DNA from: Candidatus Helarchaeota archaeon
Lineage (GTDB): Archaea > Asgardarchaeota > Lokiarchaeia > Helarchaeales > HEL-GB-A
Assembly: GCA_016840125.1 (NCBI GenBank)
Contig: JAEOSY010000322.1
Location: forward strand, 44,740-108,739
DNA: 64,000 bases
Reading direction: 5' to 3'
Part shown: positions 37,190 through 45,906 of the stretch, piece by piece
Position numbering within the stretch: position 1 is the stretch's first letter
How the letters are laid out: the number at the start of each line of letters is the position of its first letter
Translations under genes and position numbers: made by a program
Notes under the pieces: generated by a model
Told to the model about the DNA's origin: nothing
Database searches by the model: none
Seen by the model: only the letters and a program-made list of their open reading frames with translations

Positions 37190-38506
37190 ATGGATAAAAG
37201 TAAATCCGTTATAGTCATTGGTGCAGGTATATCCGGGTTGCAAGCAGCTATTGAGTTAGCTGATTGTGGAATTGACGTCAAATTAATTGAAAAAAAGGGA
37301 TTCGCGGGTGGAAATGTCCAGAAGCTCTATAAGGTCTTCCCCACAGATGATTGCGCCTTTTGTACAGTTTCGACTAATCTGAAACCTGGAATAAGAAAAT
37401 GCTTTTATCGTGCTGGTATAACCAAACACCCTCACATTCAATTGATTACGAATTGTGAGGTGAAAAATATTGAGGGTTCAATAGGAAATTTTAAGGTAAC
37501 TGTTAGGCAACATCCACGTTATGTGAGTTTTGACTGTACCCGATGTGGAAAATGCGAAGAAGTATGTCCTGTCCAGATTAAACCTAACAAATGGAATGAA
37601 ATCCCCCGGAAAGCAATCAATTTACCTGCAAGGATGTGTATCCCTCAGACTTACATCATCGAGCGAGAAAACTGTGATCCTAATTGTAAAGAGTGTGTAG
37701 AAATTTGTCCCCACGAAGGCGTTATTGATTTGAATGAGGAAATAAAAGAATTCGAATTGAATGCAGATGCAATAATTCTAGCAACAGGTTATCGGGAGTT
37801 CGATCCGAGTCCAATAGTGCGATACAAATACGGAACCTACGAGGACGTTATTACTCAAATAGAATTAGCTCAGATGTTAGATCCTAATGGTCCAACCGGA
37901 GGAAAATTAATTCGACCTTCTAATAAAAGTCCAGTTCGTAGTTTAGTCATGATTCAATGTGTTGGATCTCGTGACGTGGAATTTAAAAAATACTGTTCAA
38001 CCATTTGCTGTTCCTATGCTTGCAAGTATGCTCGAATAATCAAAAGTGAACGAGACCCAGCTTTGGACATCTATATAATATACATGGATATTCGAACCTT
38101 TGGTGTCCTTGAGCAATATTACCGGGAATGTCGAGAACTGGGGATTGACTTCTTACGTGGGCGGGTAGACGAGATTATCTTGGAAGAGAATGGGACTTTG
38201 AACGTTATAGCATTAGATACGTTGTTGCAGCGCTCAATTGAACTTTCAACAGATTTAGTGGTGCTTACGCCAGCATTGATTCCCGCTAATGAGAACAGTG
38301 AGTTAATGAGGAAAGTGGGGGTTGAAATTGATAATGATGGATACATTAGTTCGCAGTTCAGCGATCGAAGCGTTACATCAATAGAGGGAATATATACCTG
38401 TGGGACTGCGATTGCACCTACGGATTTCCCTAGTTCAGTTTCCCTTGCAAAATCAGCTGTATTTAATGTTTTAAAAGATATTGATGGAGGGGAATCAAGT
38501 TCTTGA
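37190..38506 (+). CDS. hdrA: HdrA-like flavoprotein half (first half of a split tandem HdrA)
   Basis: This 438-aa protein matches only the first flavoprotein unit of the large fusions. Seen are VIGAGISGLQAAIELA near residue 7, GGNVQKLYKVFPTDDCAFCT, 4Fe-4S motif CTRCGKCEEVCP near 118, an unusual second cluster motif CDPNCKECVEICP near 162, and ATGYREFDPS. It ends where the HdrA N-terminal domain would begin. Its TGA overlaps the TTG start of the next gene by 4 bases. The flavin-near Cys-rich loop is strongly changed (CAFCTVSTNLKPGIRKC), suggesting a specialised or partly inactive subunit. Together with the next gene it equals one full-length fusion. Confidence 0.85.
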   Translation: MDKSKSVIVIGAGISGLQAAIELADCGIDVKLIEKKGFAGGNVQKLYKVFPTDDCAFCTVSTNLKPGIRKCFYRAGITKHPHIQLITNCEVKNIEGSIGNFKVTVRQHPRYVSFDCTRCGKCEEVCPVQIKPNKWNEIPRKAINLPARMCIPQTYIIERENCDPNCKECVEICPHEGVIDLNEEIKEFELNADAIILATGYREFDPSPIVRYKYGTYEDVITQIELAQMLDPNGPTGGKLIRPSNKSPVRSLVMIQCVGSRDVEFKKYCSTICCSYACKYARIIKSERDPALDIYIIYMDIRTFGVLEQYYRECRELGIDFLRGRVDEIILEENGTLNVIALDTLLQRSIELSTDLVVLTPALIPANENSELMRKVGVEIDNDGYISSQFSDRSVTSIEGIYTCGTAIAPTDFPSSVSLAKSAVFNVLKDIDGGESSS

Positions 38507-40653
38507 ATGAACAGAACATTAAGTTAGCGATATTTCTATGTAATTGTGGAGATTCTCTTGAGTCTAAACTGAACTATACTAAGATTCAGGATTATTTCAA
38601 GAATCAAACACCAAAATTGGATTTTTTTATCTATAAAGATCTTTGCTTTAAAGAAAGATTAAATCAAATTACTGAAATTATTAAGCAAAAAACTTATGAT
38701 TGGTTTATAATTGCGGCCTGTACGCCTCAAGTAATTGAAATGGTTATTAAAAATAAAATAAATTCAGAAAATCTCAAACCTAATTTTGAGATTGTTAATA
38801 TTAGAGAGCAATGTGGATGGGTTCATCAGAATAAGGAGAAAGCTACCGAAAAAGCCATCATGTTGATCCAAGGGGCAATTTCAAAATTACAAAATGCGGT
38901 TGATATTTCAAGAAAAGAAGCGAATTTCCCAATGCATGTGACTGTAATTGGTGGGGGAATTTCGGGATTAAGTGTGGCTTTAGATTTATGCGGATTTGGC
39001 TTTAGTGTAACTATAATTGAAAAAAATCCGCAGATTGGAGGCCATGTGCTTCAGCTGGAAAAGGTTTCCAGTTTTAATCAGAGCGGAAAGGAGATCATCC
39101 AGTCTTATTTGAAAAGCTTAGATGATAAAAATGTTGAATTTAAACTTAATACGAGAGTAAGTTGGATTGAAGGCGGAATTGGGAATTTTAAAATCCATCT
39201 ACAATCTCAAGACGAAATTGAGGAGATTATTAATACTTCGTATATAGTGCTTTCCACAGGTTTTGAGTTATATCGTCCAGATGAGAGGACAGTTTATCAG
39301 ATGGATAGATATCCGGATATTCTAACGCAACTTGACCTCGCAAAAATGTTAGATCGGAGCGGTCCCACCCAAGGAATAATTATTCGTCCTAGTACGAATG
39401 AAATTGTAAAGAAAATCCTAATGATCCAATGTGTTGGATCCAGAGATGTAAATCATGGGGAGTATTGTAGTAAATACTGCTGTTCGACTGCCATTCGTCA
39501 TGCCATAGAGATCAAAGAACGAAACCCTGAGTGTGAGATTTGTATTAGTTACATTGATATTCGAACACCATTTTTAGAAGAGGAGGAATATCGCAGAGCA
39601 CGTGAATTAGGGATTGATTTTACTCGAGGAAAAATCGGAGATATTCAATTTGAATCGAACCAGTTTGTTACGGAAGTAGTAGATACAATTCTGGCACGGC
39701 AAATTAATTATGAAAGTGATATACTAGTACTCGCTACTGCGATGCTCCCAAATAAACTCCCGCGCGAAATTTCAGAAATTACAGGTTTGAAAATTGGAGA
39801 TAATGGTTTTATCCAGCAATATTATCCCAAACTTAAGACAACAGAAACAAATAAAGTGGGAATTTATATTTGTGGCACCATCTCAGGGCCCAAGTTGGTT
39901 TCAGAATGTATTACTGATGCCCATTCAGTAACGCTCTCGATTTTAAAAGAATACTCGGATGCGATTGTAGTTAGAGATTCGCCAATTTCAATAGTAGATG
40001 AAGAGTTATGCAATGGATGCGAACTCTGTGTACGCATTTGCCCGTTCAAGATTCCGAAATTAATTGAGAAAAATGAAAAAACAATAGCTCAGATTGATAA
40101 GATGCAATGCCTTGGCTGTGGCACTTGTGTTAGCTTATGTCCAACAAATGCAGTTCAGCTGGAATCCTTGCAGAGGGATCAATTATTCGCCCAAATCAGA
40201 GGAGTACTTGCGGACGCTCCAATTAATGACGATCCGATCATTTTAAGCTTTGTTTGTGAAGAATGCGCATATGCAACTATTGATTATGCAGGAATGTTGA
40301 AAAAGACTTACTCGGAAAATATACGATTGATTCGAGTCCCGTGTGCTGGACGTGTTTCTATCTTGGATATCTTGACAGCATTTGAATGTGGAGCGGATTT
40401 AGTATTAATTTATGGTTGTGATGAAGAAAAATGCCACTATCTAGAGGGAAATTCCAAAACAAAAATTATAGTTGAGGTTGTAAATGAACTATTAAATGAG
40501 ATTGGATGGGAATCGGAACGATTGAAAATGCATGGATTATTTTCAGCAGATGTTAGTGTTTTTTTAGATTCGATTCATGAGGCCCTAAATGTTTATCAAA
40601 AATTAGGACATACCAATGTAAGATTGAAATTATTAAATAAATCCGGAGACTGA
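38503..40653 (+). CDS. hdrA: HdrA'-ferredoxin-MvhD protein (second half of a split tandem HdrA)
   Basis: This 716-aa protein has the HdrA N-terminal domain in degenerate form (IFLCNCGDSLESK), a Rossmann flavoprotein unit (VIGGGISGLSVALDL near 145), two 4Fe-4S motifs (CNGCELCVRICP near 503, CLGCGTCVSLCP near 536), and a C-terminal MvhD-like domain (FVCEECAYATIDYAG, PCAGRVS, YGCDEEKCHY). The start is TTG at 38503, overlapping the stop of the 438-aa gene, so the two are translationally coupled. The sequence is more divergent than the other copies, but the MvhD cysteines are kept. It is probably a second, non-equivalent HdrA arm in the same complex. Confidence 0.85.
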   Translation: MNEQNIKLAIFLCNCGDSLESKLNYTKIQDYFKNQTPKLDFFIYKDLCFKERLNQITEIIKQKTYDWFIIAACTPQVIEMVIKNKINSENLKPNFEIVNIREQCGWVHQNKEKATEKAIMLIQGAISKLQNAVDISRKEANFPMHVTVIGGGISGLSVALDLCGFGFSVTIIEKNPQIGGHVLQLEKVSSFNQSGKEIIQSYLKSLDDKNVEFKLNTRVSWIEGGIGNFKIHLQSQDEIEEIINTSYIVLSTGFELYRPDERTVYQMDRYPDILTQLDLAKMLDRSGPTQGIIIRPSTNEIVKKILMIQCVGSRDVNHGEYCSKYCCSTAIRHAIEIKERNPECEICISYIDIRTPFLEEEEYRRARELGIDFTRGKIGDIQFESNQFVTEVVDTILARQINYESDILVLATAMLPNKLPREISEITGLKIGDNGFIQQYYPKLKTTETNKVGIYICGTISGPKLVSECITDAHSVTLSILKEYSDAIVVRDSPISIVDEELCNGCELCVRICPFKIPKLIEKNEKTIAQIDKMQCLGCGTCVSLCPTNAVQLESLQRDQLFAQIRGVLADAPINDDPIILSFVCEECAYATIDYAGMLKKTYSENIRLIRVPCAGRVSILDILTAFECGADLVLIYGCDEEKCHYLEGNSKTKIIVEVVNELLNEIGWESERLKMHGLFSADVSVFLDSIHEALNVYQKLGHTNVRLKLLNKSGD

Positions 40654-40665
40654 GGTAAAAAGAAT

Positions 40666-42903
40666 TTGGGACAAGAAAGTATTCCGAAGAAGAGAAATCT
40701 CCTGTATGAAATGATCCTAAAACTTTCAGGTGTTGAAAAAAGGATCGCGATTTCAGAAGAAGAGATAAACAAAGAACTTGCGGGAATTGAGGATCTATAT
40801 TTGCCATTTTCCACTACTATTACCAATTTTGTTGAAACAATCATAATTGAAATTTACAAATATCTTAAACACAATATAAACCTGGAGAAGGTTGAAAATA
40901 CGGAAATTATTAAGTTTGTGTATCAAACTCTAAAGGGATTTGGATTTCAATCTGAAAATTTGAAGGAAGAACAGACAAAGCTTCTTGATCTTTTAGATGG
41001 TTTCATTCAACCTGCTAAAGAAATTCAGCAAATAAGAGGAGAAGTCAGAGATCTTGATCAATTCTTACAATATATATTAATAGCGTTCAATAAAATTGAC
41101 AAAAAACTAAAAAGAATTCTACCAGAGCAGAAAGGTGAGTTAGGGGGAAATTATAATGTTCTTATTCAAGAAATCAAAAATATATTAGATTTATTATCAG
41201 TTTCTAATTTTAATAAAGATGAGATTGAAGAAATAACATCACAAATAAAGGATTTAAATACGAAGTTAAAGTATAAACCAGCTGCATTTTCATTTGCACT
41301 AGTATCTAGGGGATTTAAGCAAGGTAGGTTGTCCTTAGAAAGGTTTGGATTGATATTGGGGGCACAAATTCGTTCGGAAATTATTCGGGCAATAATTATC
41401 AAGACTTTAGAGAATTTTGGAGCGCAGACACTAGAAAAAATCAAGGAGAAAACAAACATAGACTCAGAGGAACTCTTAAGGAATTGCATTAGTCTTCTAG
41501 ATCGGAAAGAAATAATCATTAATCAGGTCGGACATGAGAATTATATTGATGTAGTTAGGGCATATCCAAAGCTCTATCAGTTTATGATAAAGCAGATCCA
41601 ATTATTAAAGGGGAAAAGTGACAAATTATCTGTGGTTTCTAAATCCATCATGAATGCAATATTGTCAATAGCGGATGGAATATTCGATAAAATTGTAAAA
41701 ATAGGAAAAAAGACCGATATTATATATGATGAGGAAGCAGAAAGTTTAAATGAAAAAATAACGCAATTTAATGAAGCATGTTCATCCCTTGGTTCAAAGA
41801 AAACTGTTAAGTTAGAACAAGGCAGAATTAATGCACTCATTGAGCTTTACAACATGTTTCGCCTGAAAATGGTGCATGAGAAAGAACCGTATATAATAGA
41901 ACGATCAGCCAATGAAGATAAACAAAAACAATTAGATAATTTCATTTTAACAGCCATGAAGATAGATTTTGAGAGAGGATTATTATTATCACTTTTAAAA
42001 GATAAAGGGCCGTTAAACATACAGGATCTAGCTGAAAAAAGTGGGATTCCAAGAAATAAAGTTGTCCGAAATGTTTTGAAGCTGGTAAAGGATAAGGTAA
42101 TAATTACGAAAGGGGCAAAAAATAATTACTTTTTGTATGATGTACCTCGAACCTTAACACCTGTTGGAGAAGAGTTCCAAAAAGTTTGCCTCCCATTGAT
42201 TGCTTTAATTCAATCTACTCTTAAGCTCCCAAGGGAGCCTAAATTAAAAATAAATGTTATACCATCAATTTCTACTGAAACACGAATTATTTCAGAAAAT
42301 ATCAGGAAATTACTTGAGATTGGATTTGAGGACTCAATTATTGAGGCGATTCAAACACAACTAAGAGATGTGGATTTGATCTCTAACAAATGTCGCCAAC
42401 TAGATGAAAAACTTCCAAAAACCCGTTCAAAATTCGATTTAACAAAACTAGCAATGATGCAACTCCCACAGATTGATGAAGAATACTCATCTCTTTTAGA
42501 ACCCGAGTATTTAGTCGGGTTTGGAGATATTGAATGGGATATTAATAAGTGTCTCGCATGTGCTAGTTGTGAACAAATTTGCCCTGAATCAGCCGTAAAT
42601 TTAATTAACGAATGGGATCTCTCAGCTACTTTTGGGATGTCAGATGAACAAATTGAAGATTTACCTGAGAATAGAAAATTATTAGTTAATTTAATTAAAA
42701 AATTAGCGAAAAAGAAACCAATTAAGTCCATTAAACTGCCAGAAAACACTTTAGGATTTGGAACAATTAAATATAATCCGCTAATTTGCATTGCTTGTCG
42801 AAAATGTGAGGATCGGTGTCCTAATAGCGCTCTAGCGTTCCATTTATATTGGGATTTTCCGAAGATTATACAGACATTATTTGAGGACCGAGGTTATGGA
42901 TAA
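40666..42903 (+). CDS. Winged-helix and coiled-coil protein with C-terminal ferredoxin motifs
   Basis: No known family is recognised for this 745-aa protein. Residues 1-420 are helical and charged with coiled-coil character. Residues near 430-500 look like a winged helix (LLSLLKDKGPLNIQDLAEKS, then GIPRNKVVRNVLKLVKD). The C-terminus holds two 4Fe-4S motifs, CLACASCEQICP near 628 and CIACRKCEDRCP near 707, separated by an unusually long spacer of about 70 aa. The start is TTG at 40666, 12 bases after the previous gene, and its stop overlaps the hdrC start by 8 bases. Position and Fe-S motifs point to an electron-transfer or scaffold subunit of the Hdr complex. A redox-sensing regulator is the alternative. 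Confidence 0.75.
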   Translation: MGQESIPKKRNLLYEMILKLSGVEKRIAISEEEINKELAGIEDLYLPFSTTITNFVETIIIEIYKYLKHNINLEKVENTEIIKFVYQTLKGFGFQSENLKEEQTKLLDLLDGFIQPAKEIQQIRGEVRDLDQFLQYILIAFNKIDKKLKRILPEQKGELGGNYNVLIQEIKNILDLLSVSNFNKDEIEEITSQIKDLNTKLKYKPAAFSFALVSRGFKQGRLSLERFGLILGAQIRSEIIRAIIIKTLENFGAQTLEKIKEKTNIDSEELLRNCISLLDRKEIIINQVGHENYIDVVRAYPKLYQFMIKQIQLLKGKSDKLSVVSKSIMNAILSIADGIFDKIVKIGKKTDIIYDEEAESLNEKITQFNEACSSLGSKKTVKLEQGRINALIELYNMFRLKMVHEKEPYIIERSANEDKQKQLDNFILTAMKIDFERGLLLSLLKDKGPLNIQDLAEKSGIPRNKVVRNVLKLVKDKVIITKGAKNNYFLYDVPRTLTPVGEEFQKVCLPLIALIQSTLKLPREPKLKINVIPSISTETRIISENIRKLLEIGFEDSIIEAIQTQLRDVDLISNKCRQLDEKLPKTRSKFDLTKLAMMQLPQIDEEYSSLLEPEYLVGFGDIEWDINKCLACASCEQICPESAVNLINEWDLSATFGMSDEQIEDLPENRKLLVNLIKKLAKKKPIKSIKLPENTLGFGTIKYNPLICIACRKCEDRCPNSALAFHLYWDFPKIIQTLFEDRGYG

Positions 42904-43444
42904 AACAGATATTGATTTTAAAAAGCCGATTGAAAGTTCTGAATTAGATCCGAACTTTAAACATGAAGTAGCCAATACTTACGAAGGAAGGACAATTCTG
43001 TATTGTTATCAATGCGGCACATGTTCCGCGGGATGTCCTGTTATAAGTGCGTTAGAGTTCATGCCACATCAAATAATTCGGATGACTTTGCTGGGACTGA
43101 AAAAAGAGGTTTTAGAGACCAGTACGCTTTGGTTGTGTGCCACATGTTATCTTTGTAATGAACGGTGCCCTCAAGGTGTTGAAATTTCAAACGTCTTTTT
43201 CTCGCTTAAGAATATGGCGGCTCAAAAACAGATTATGCCCAAGGGATTAAAACAACTAGCAAACAATATATATCAATTGGGAGTTGCAGCAGAAGTAACA
43301 GATTTCCAAGAGGAGGAACGGGAAGACCTTGGGCTTTCAGTGGTTCCAGAAGTGGATCGTAAAGCGGTTCAGGAGATTTTAGAAAAGACTGGTTTGAAAA
43401 AATTGATAACAAAAAAGAAAGATTCAGAAGAGGCTAAGGAATGA
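42896..43444 (+). CDS. hdrC: HdrC, heterodisulfide reductase iron-sulfur subunit
   Basis: This protein of about 182 aa is of normal HdrC size. It carries the two family 4Fe-4S motifs CYQCGTCSAGCP and CATCYLCNERCP. HdrC wires HdrA to the active-site subunit HdrB. The frame opens with TTG at 42881, but ATG 42896 follows GAGG and overlaps the upstream stop by 8 bases, so it is chosen. The hdrC-hdrB overlap is ATGA at 43441-43444. This is the only HdrBC pair in the window although there are four HdrA sets. Confidence 0.9.
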   Translation: MDKTDIDFKKPIESSELDPNFKHEVANTYEGRTILYCYQCGTCSAGCPVISALEFMPHQIIRMTLLGLKKEVLETSTLWLCATCYLCNERCPQGVEISNVFFSLKNMAAQKQIMPKGLKQLANNIYQLGVAAEVTDFQEEEREDLGLSVVPEVDRKAVQEILEKTGLKKLITKKKDSEEAKE

Positions 43445-44310
43445 AGTATGCATATTTTATAGGTTGCACAATACCAGCGCGAGCAAATGCCTACGATGCT
43501 TCAGCTCAGCAAGTCGCAAAAAAGTTGGATATAGAACTTGTTCCCATTGAGGGAGCCAGTTGTTGTCCCCCTGTGTCTATTCGCTCTCTCAATTTCAAAT
43601 CATGGATTGCTGTTGCGGGAAGAAATCTTGCCTTGGTAGAAAAGATGGGATTGGATTTGGTAGCTTTATGTAACGGATGTTATGAAACTTTAAAGGATGC
43701 AAACCATATCTTAAAAACAAATGAAAAGATAAGAGACGAAGTAAATTCAGTTTTAAAAGATCAAGGATTACAAGTAACTGGTTCAAGAGAAGTAAAACAG
43801 TTCACAGAAGTTCTATATAGTGACTATGCCAAGAAAAAACTCAAAGAAAAAATGACCCAACGATTAGATGGGTTGAGAGTCGCGGTTCATTATGGATGTC
43901 ATCTTCTTCGTCCTTCGAAAATACTCCAATTTGATAATCCAGAAGCCCCTCAAAAAATGGATGAATTGGTCGAATTGACCGGGGCTAAGAGTATCGAGTG
44001 GAGACAGAAATTAAAATGCTGTGGTGCACCTGTGTTAGCAGTCAATGAAAAGCTTGCGATTGATCTAGCACGCAAAAAGCTTTTTAGTGCTAAAGCTGCT
44101 GGAGCTCACTGCATCGTAACGCCCTGTCCCTTTTGTGGAATCCAATTTGACCTCATCCAATTAAAAATAGAAAGAGAATTTAACGAATCAATTGAACTTC
44201 CTATGCTCTTTCTACCTCAATTATTAGGATTAAGTATGGGATTAGAGAGTGATTCTTTAGGATTTGATTTACACAGGGTACCTTTAGATGAAATTGAGGA
44301 ATTTATCTGA
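43441..44310 (+). CDS. hdrB: HdrB, heterodisulfide reductase catalytic subunit
   Basis: This 289-aa protein has two CCG-type cysteine-rich domains, which in HdrB hold the non-cubane 4Fe-4S clusters that reduce disulfides. The first domain shows IGCTIPAR, GASCCPP and CNGCYE; the second shows YGCHLLRP, KCCGAPV and PCPFCGIQFD. Length and motifs are canonical. The start overlaps hdrC (ATGA). It is the last gene of the supercluster, 11 bases before a convergent gene end. The natural substrate (CoM-S-S-CoB, another heterodisulfide, or a different acceptor) cannot be inferred; no methyl-CoM reductase is in this window. Confidence 0.92.
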   Translation: MKYAYFIGCTIPARANAYDASAQQVAKKLDIELVPIEGASCCPPVSIRSLNFKSWIAVAGRNLALVEKMGLDLVALCNGCYETLKDANHILKTNEKIRDEVNSVLKDQGLQVTGSREVKQFTEVLYSDYAKKKLKEKMTQRLDGLRVAVHYGCHLLRPSKILQFDNPEAPQKMDELVELTGAKSIEWRQKLKCCGAPVLAVNEKLAIDLARKKLFSAKAAGAHCIVTPCPFCGIQFDLIQLKIEREFNESIELPMLFLPQLLGLSMGLESDSLGFDLHRVPLDEIEEFI

Positions 44311-44321
44311 GGATACTTATT

Positions 44322-45890
44322 CTAACGAACTTTTTTCTCTTTTATCATGGGGAATAGTATATTTCTAAAGAAATAGGTAGTACCTTTTCTACTTATTAAG
44401 TCCGCAAAAAAGTTTGGGGGGTAGAAATACATTCTGTAGGTGATAATATTCTCCAACATACTTAGATATTTCAAGGAACCTTTGATAGATGTGAGTAATG
44501 GTAAAAAGCTGATTAGTAAATTAAGATCTTGGGCAATAATTACAATAATCTGATCAATCCAAATGGCATTTTCTGCGAGATAGAAGTGAGCTTTTTTAAC
44601 TGCTAATGCTTTATCTGTTTCCGTTTTGAACAGTTCAACGAGGTTTGGATCTGAAATCATGTATATTCGATTGAATTTGCCCTCTTTAAATTCAACTCCT
44701 AATATATAGAGCAGCTCCAACGAATCGTTGACCACAAACCAACAGGATAAGGTCTGAATTGGGTGAATAAAACTTAAGAGTGAAGTTATTATAGCTGAAA
44801 TTCTTGTTGGAATGAGTTGATGAAGTTGGAATCCCATAAATGATTTTCCCCATCGCCTAAAAAGTACCATTTTTCGTTCGATAGTCCATTTATCTTCTAC
44901 CCTTTGACACATCTTAAAAATTTGATCAATAGCATATTCGAAACTATAATTGGACATAATATCTTTGAGCATAAGCCAAAAATCTTCAGTTACAGTGATA
45001 GCTGCTGTGGCCTCGACTTTCAGGTTCTTTATCAGAAAAGGTGTGGTCGCTTTAATAGTTTTATTGAGAGATTCCAATCCACTTTCTTGAGTATTCTTAA
45101 ACCTCTGAAGGTTCTTCTGCAAAAGATTATTATCAAATAGCTGCAGTTCTAGGTGGTTTGGCTTAGAGCTAATTGCTATACTAGAAAGGATGTCTTTATC
45201 CAAGAAAGAGATAATCAAGTTTTGAGTGGGTAGTAAGTTGCCGAGAAATTGCTCGAATTCAGTAGCGCGTAAGGACAAATTTATGGTTGTTAATCGTCTG
45301 AAGAATTTAAAGAGGATTGGTTCAGGATATATTTGAAGAGAATACCCTTTAAAATGCTTTACCATTAAGTCCCATATCCGAGCGTAAAATTCCAATAAAT
45401 TGGAATGATTTTCTAAAATATCCTTGAATTCAGAGACGACTTCAATATTCAATAGAAGGTAAAAGCCTAATTCAAATGAAATCCCAAGCTTGTCTAGTAT
45501 ATGGTTTAAAATTTCAAAGCGCTCTTGATAGCTATTAGTATTTAGAACAGGTATGAATTCCTGTAGCTGCTCATCAAATTCAATCAGCCCGATAATTGAG
45601 GAATTCTCCACTCGTTGAAAAGCAGCCCAGAGAATGGAATCATTAGTTCGATTTGAAACTAGAATTAGAGCGTTCGAATTGGCTGGGAAAAGATATTTAA
45701 TAATTAAACTAAGGAAGTTTCGTAGTGAATAACCGTCGACCTCAACTGGAATAAATGGGAAGGTTACCTTACGTTCAGCTAAGGAAATCTCTTTATCACT
45801 ATTATAACTTTTATTGATCGAGATCATTTGCTTCCATTGTTTCAAAAATTTGTTGTATAACCACTCTAATACTGAATTTTCATTTGACAC
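44322..45890 (-). CDS. Unknown protein of about 520 aa, partner of the DUF362 gene
   Basis: The protein is not recognised. It is mostly helical with hydrophobic patches but no clear membrane helix, and has a charged basic C-terminus. The open frame begins at 46031, overlapping the DUF362 gene by 125 bases. The GTG at 45890, just after the DUF362 stop, is the more natural start, giving about 522 residues. Segments such as FVVNDSLELLYILGVEF and IYMISDPNLVELFKTE have a Roadblock/longin-like strand-helix look, but this is weak. It is probably in one operon with the DUF362 gene. Confidence 0.6.
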   Translation of the reverse strand: MSNENSVLEWLYNKFLKQWKQMISINKSYNSDKEISLAERKVTFPFIPVEVDGYSLRNFLSLIIKYLFPANSNALILVSNRTNDSILWAAFQRVENSSIIGLIEFDEQLQEFIPVLNTNSYQERFEILNHILDKLGISFELGFYLLLNIEVVSEFKDILENHSNLLEFYARIWDLMVKHFKGYSLQIYPEPILFKFFRRLTTINLSLRATEFEQFLGNLLPTQNLIISFLDKDILSSIAISSKPNHLELQLFDNNLLQKNLQRFKNTQESGLESLNKTIKATTPFLIKNLKVEATAAITVTEDFWLMLKDIMSNYSFEYAIDQIFKMCQRVEDKWTIERKMVLFRRWGKSFMGFQLHQLIPTRISAIITSLLSFIHPIQTLSCWFVVNDSLELLYILGVEFKEGKFNRIYMISDPNLVELFKTETDKALAVKKAHFYLAENAIWIDQIIVIIAQDLNLLISFLPLLTSIKGSLKYLSMLENIITYRMYFYPPNFFADLISRKGTTYFFRNILFPMIKEKKVR

Positions 45891-45906
45891 TACTTTTATC
45901 CATCCA

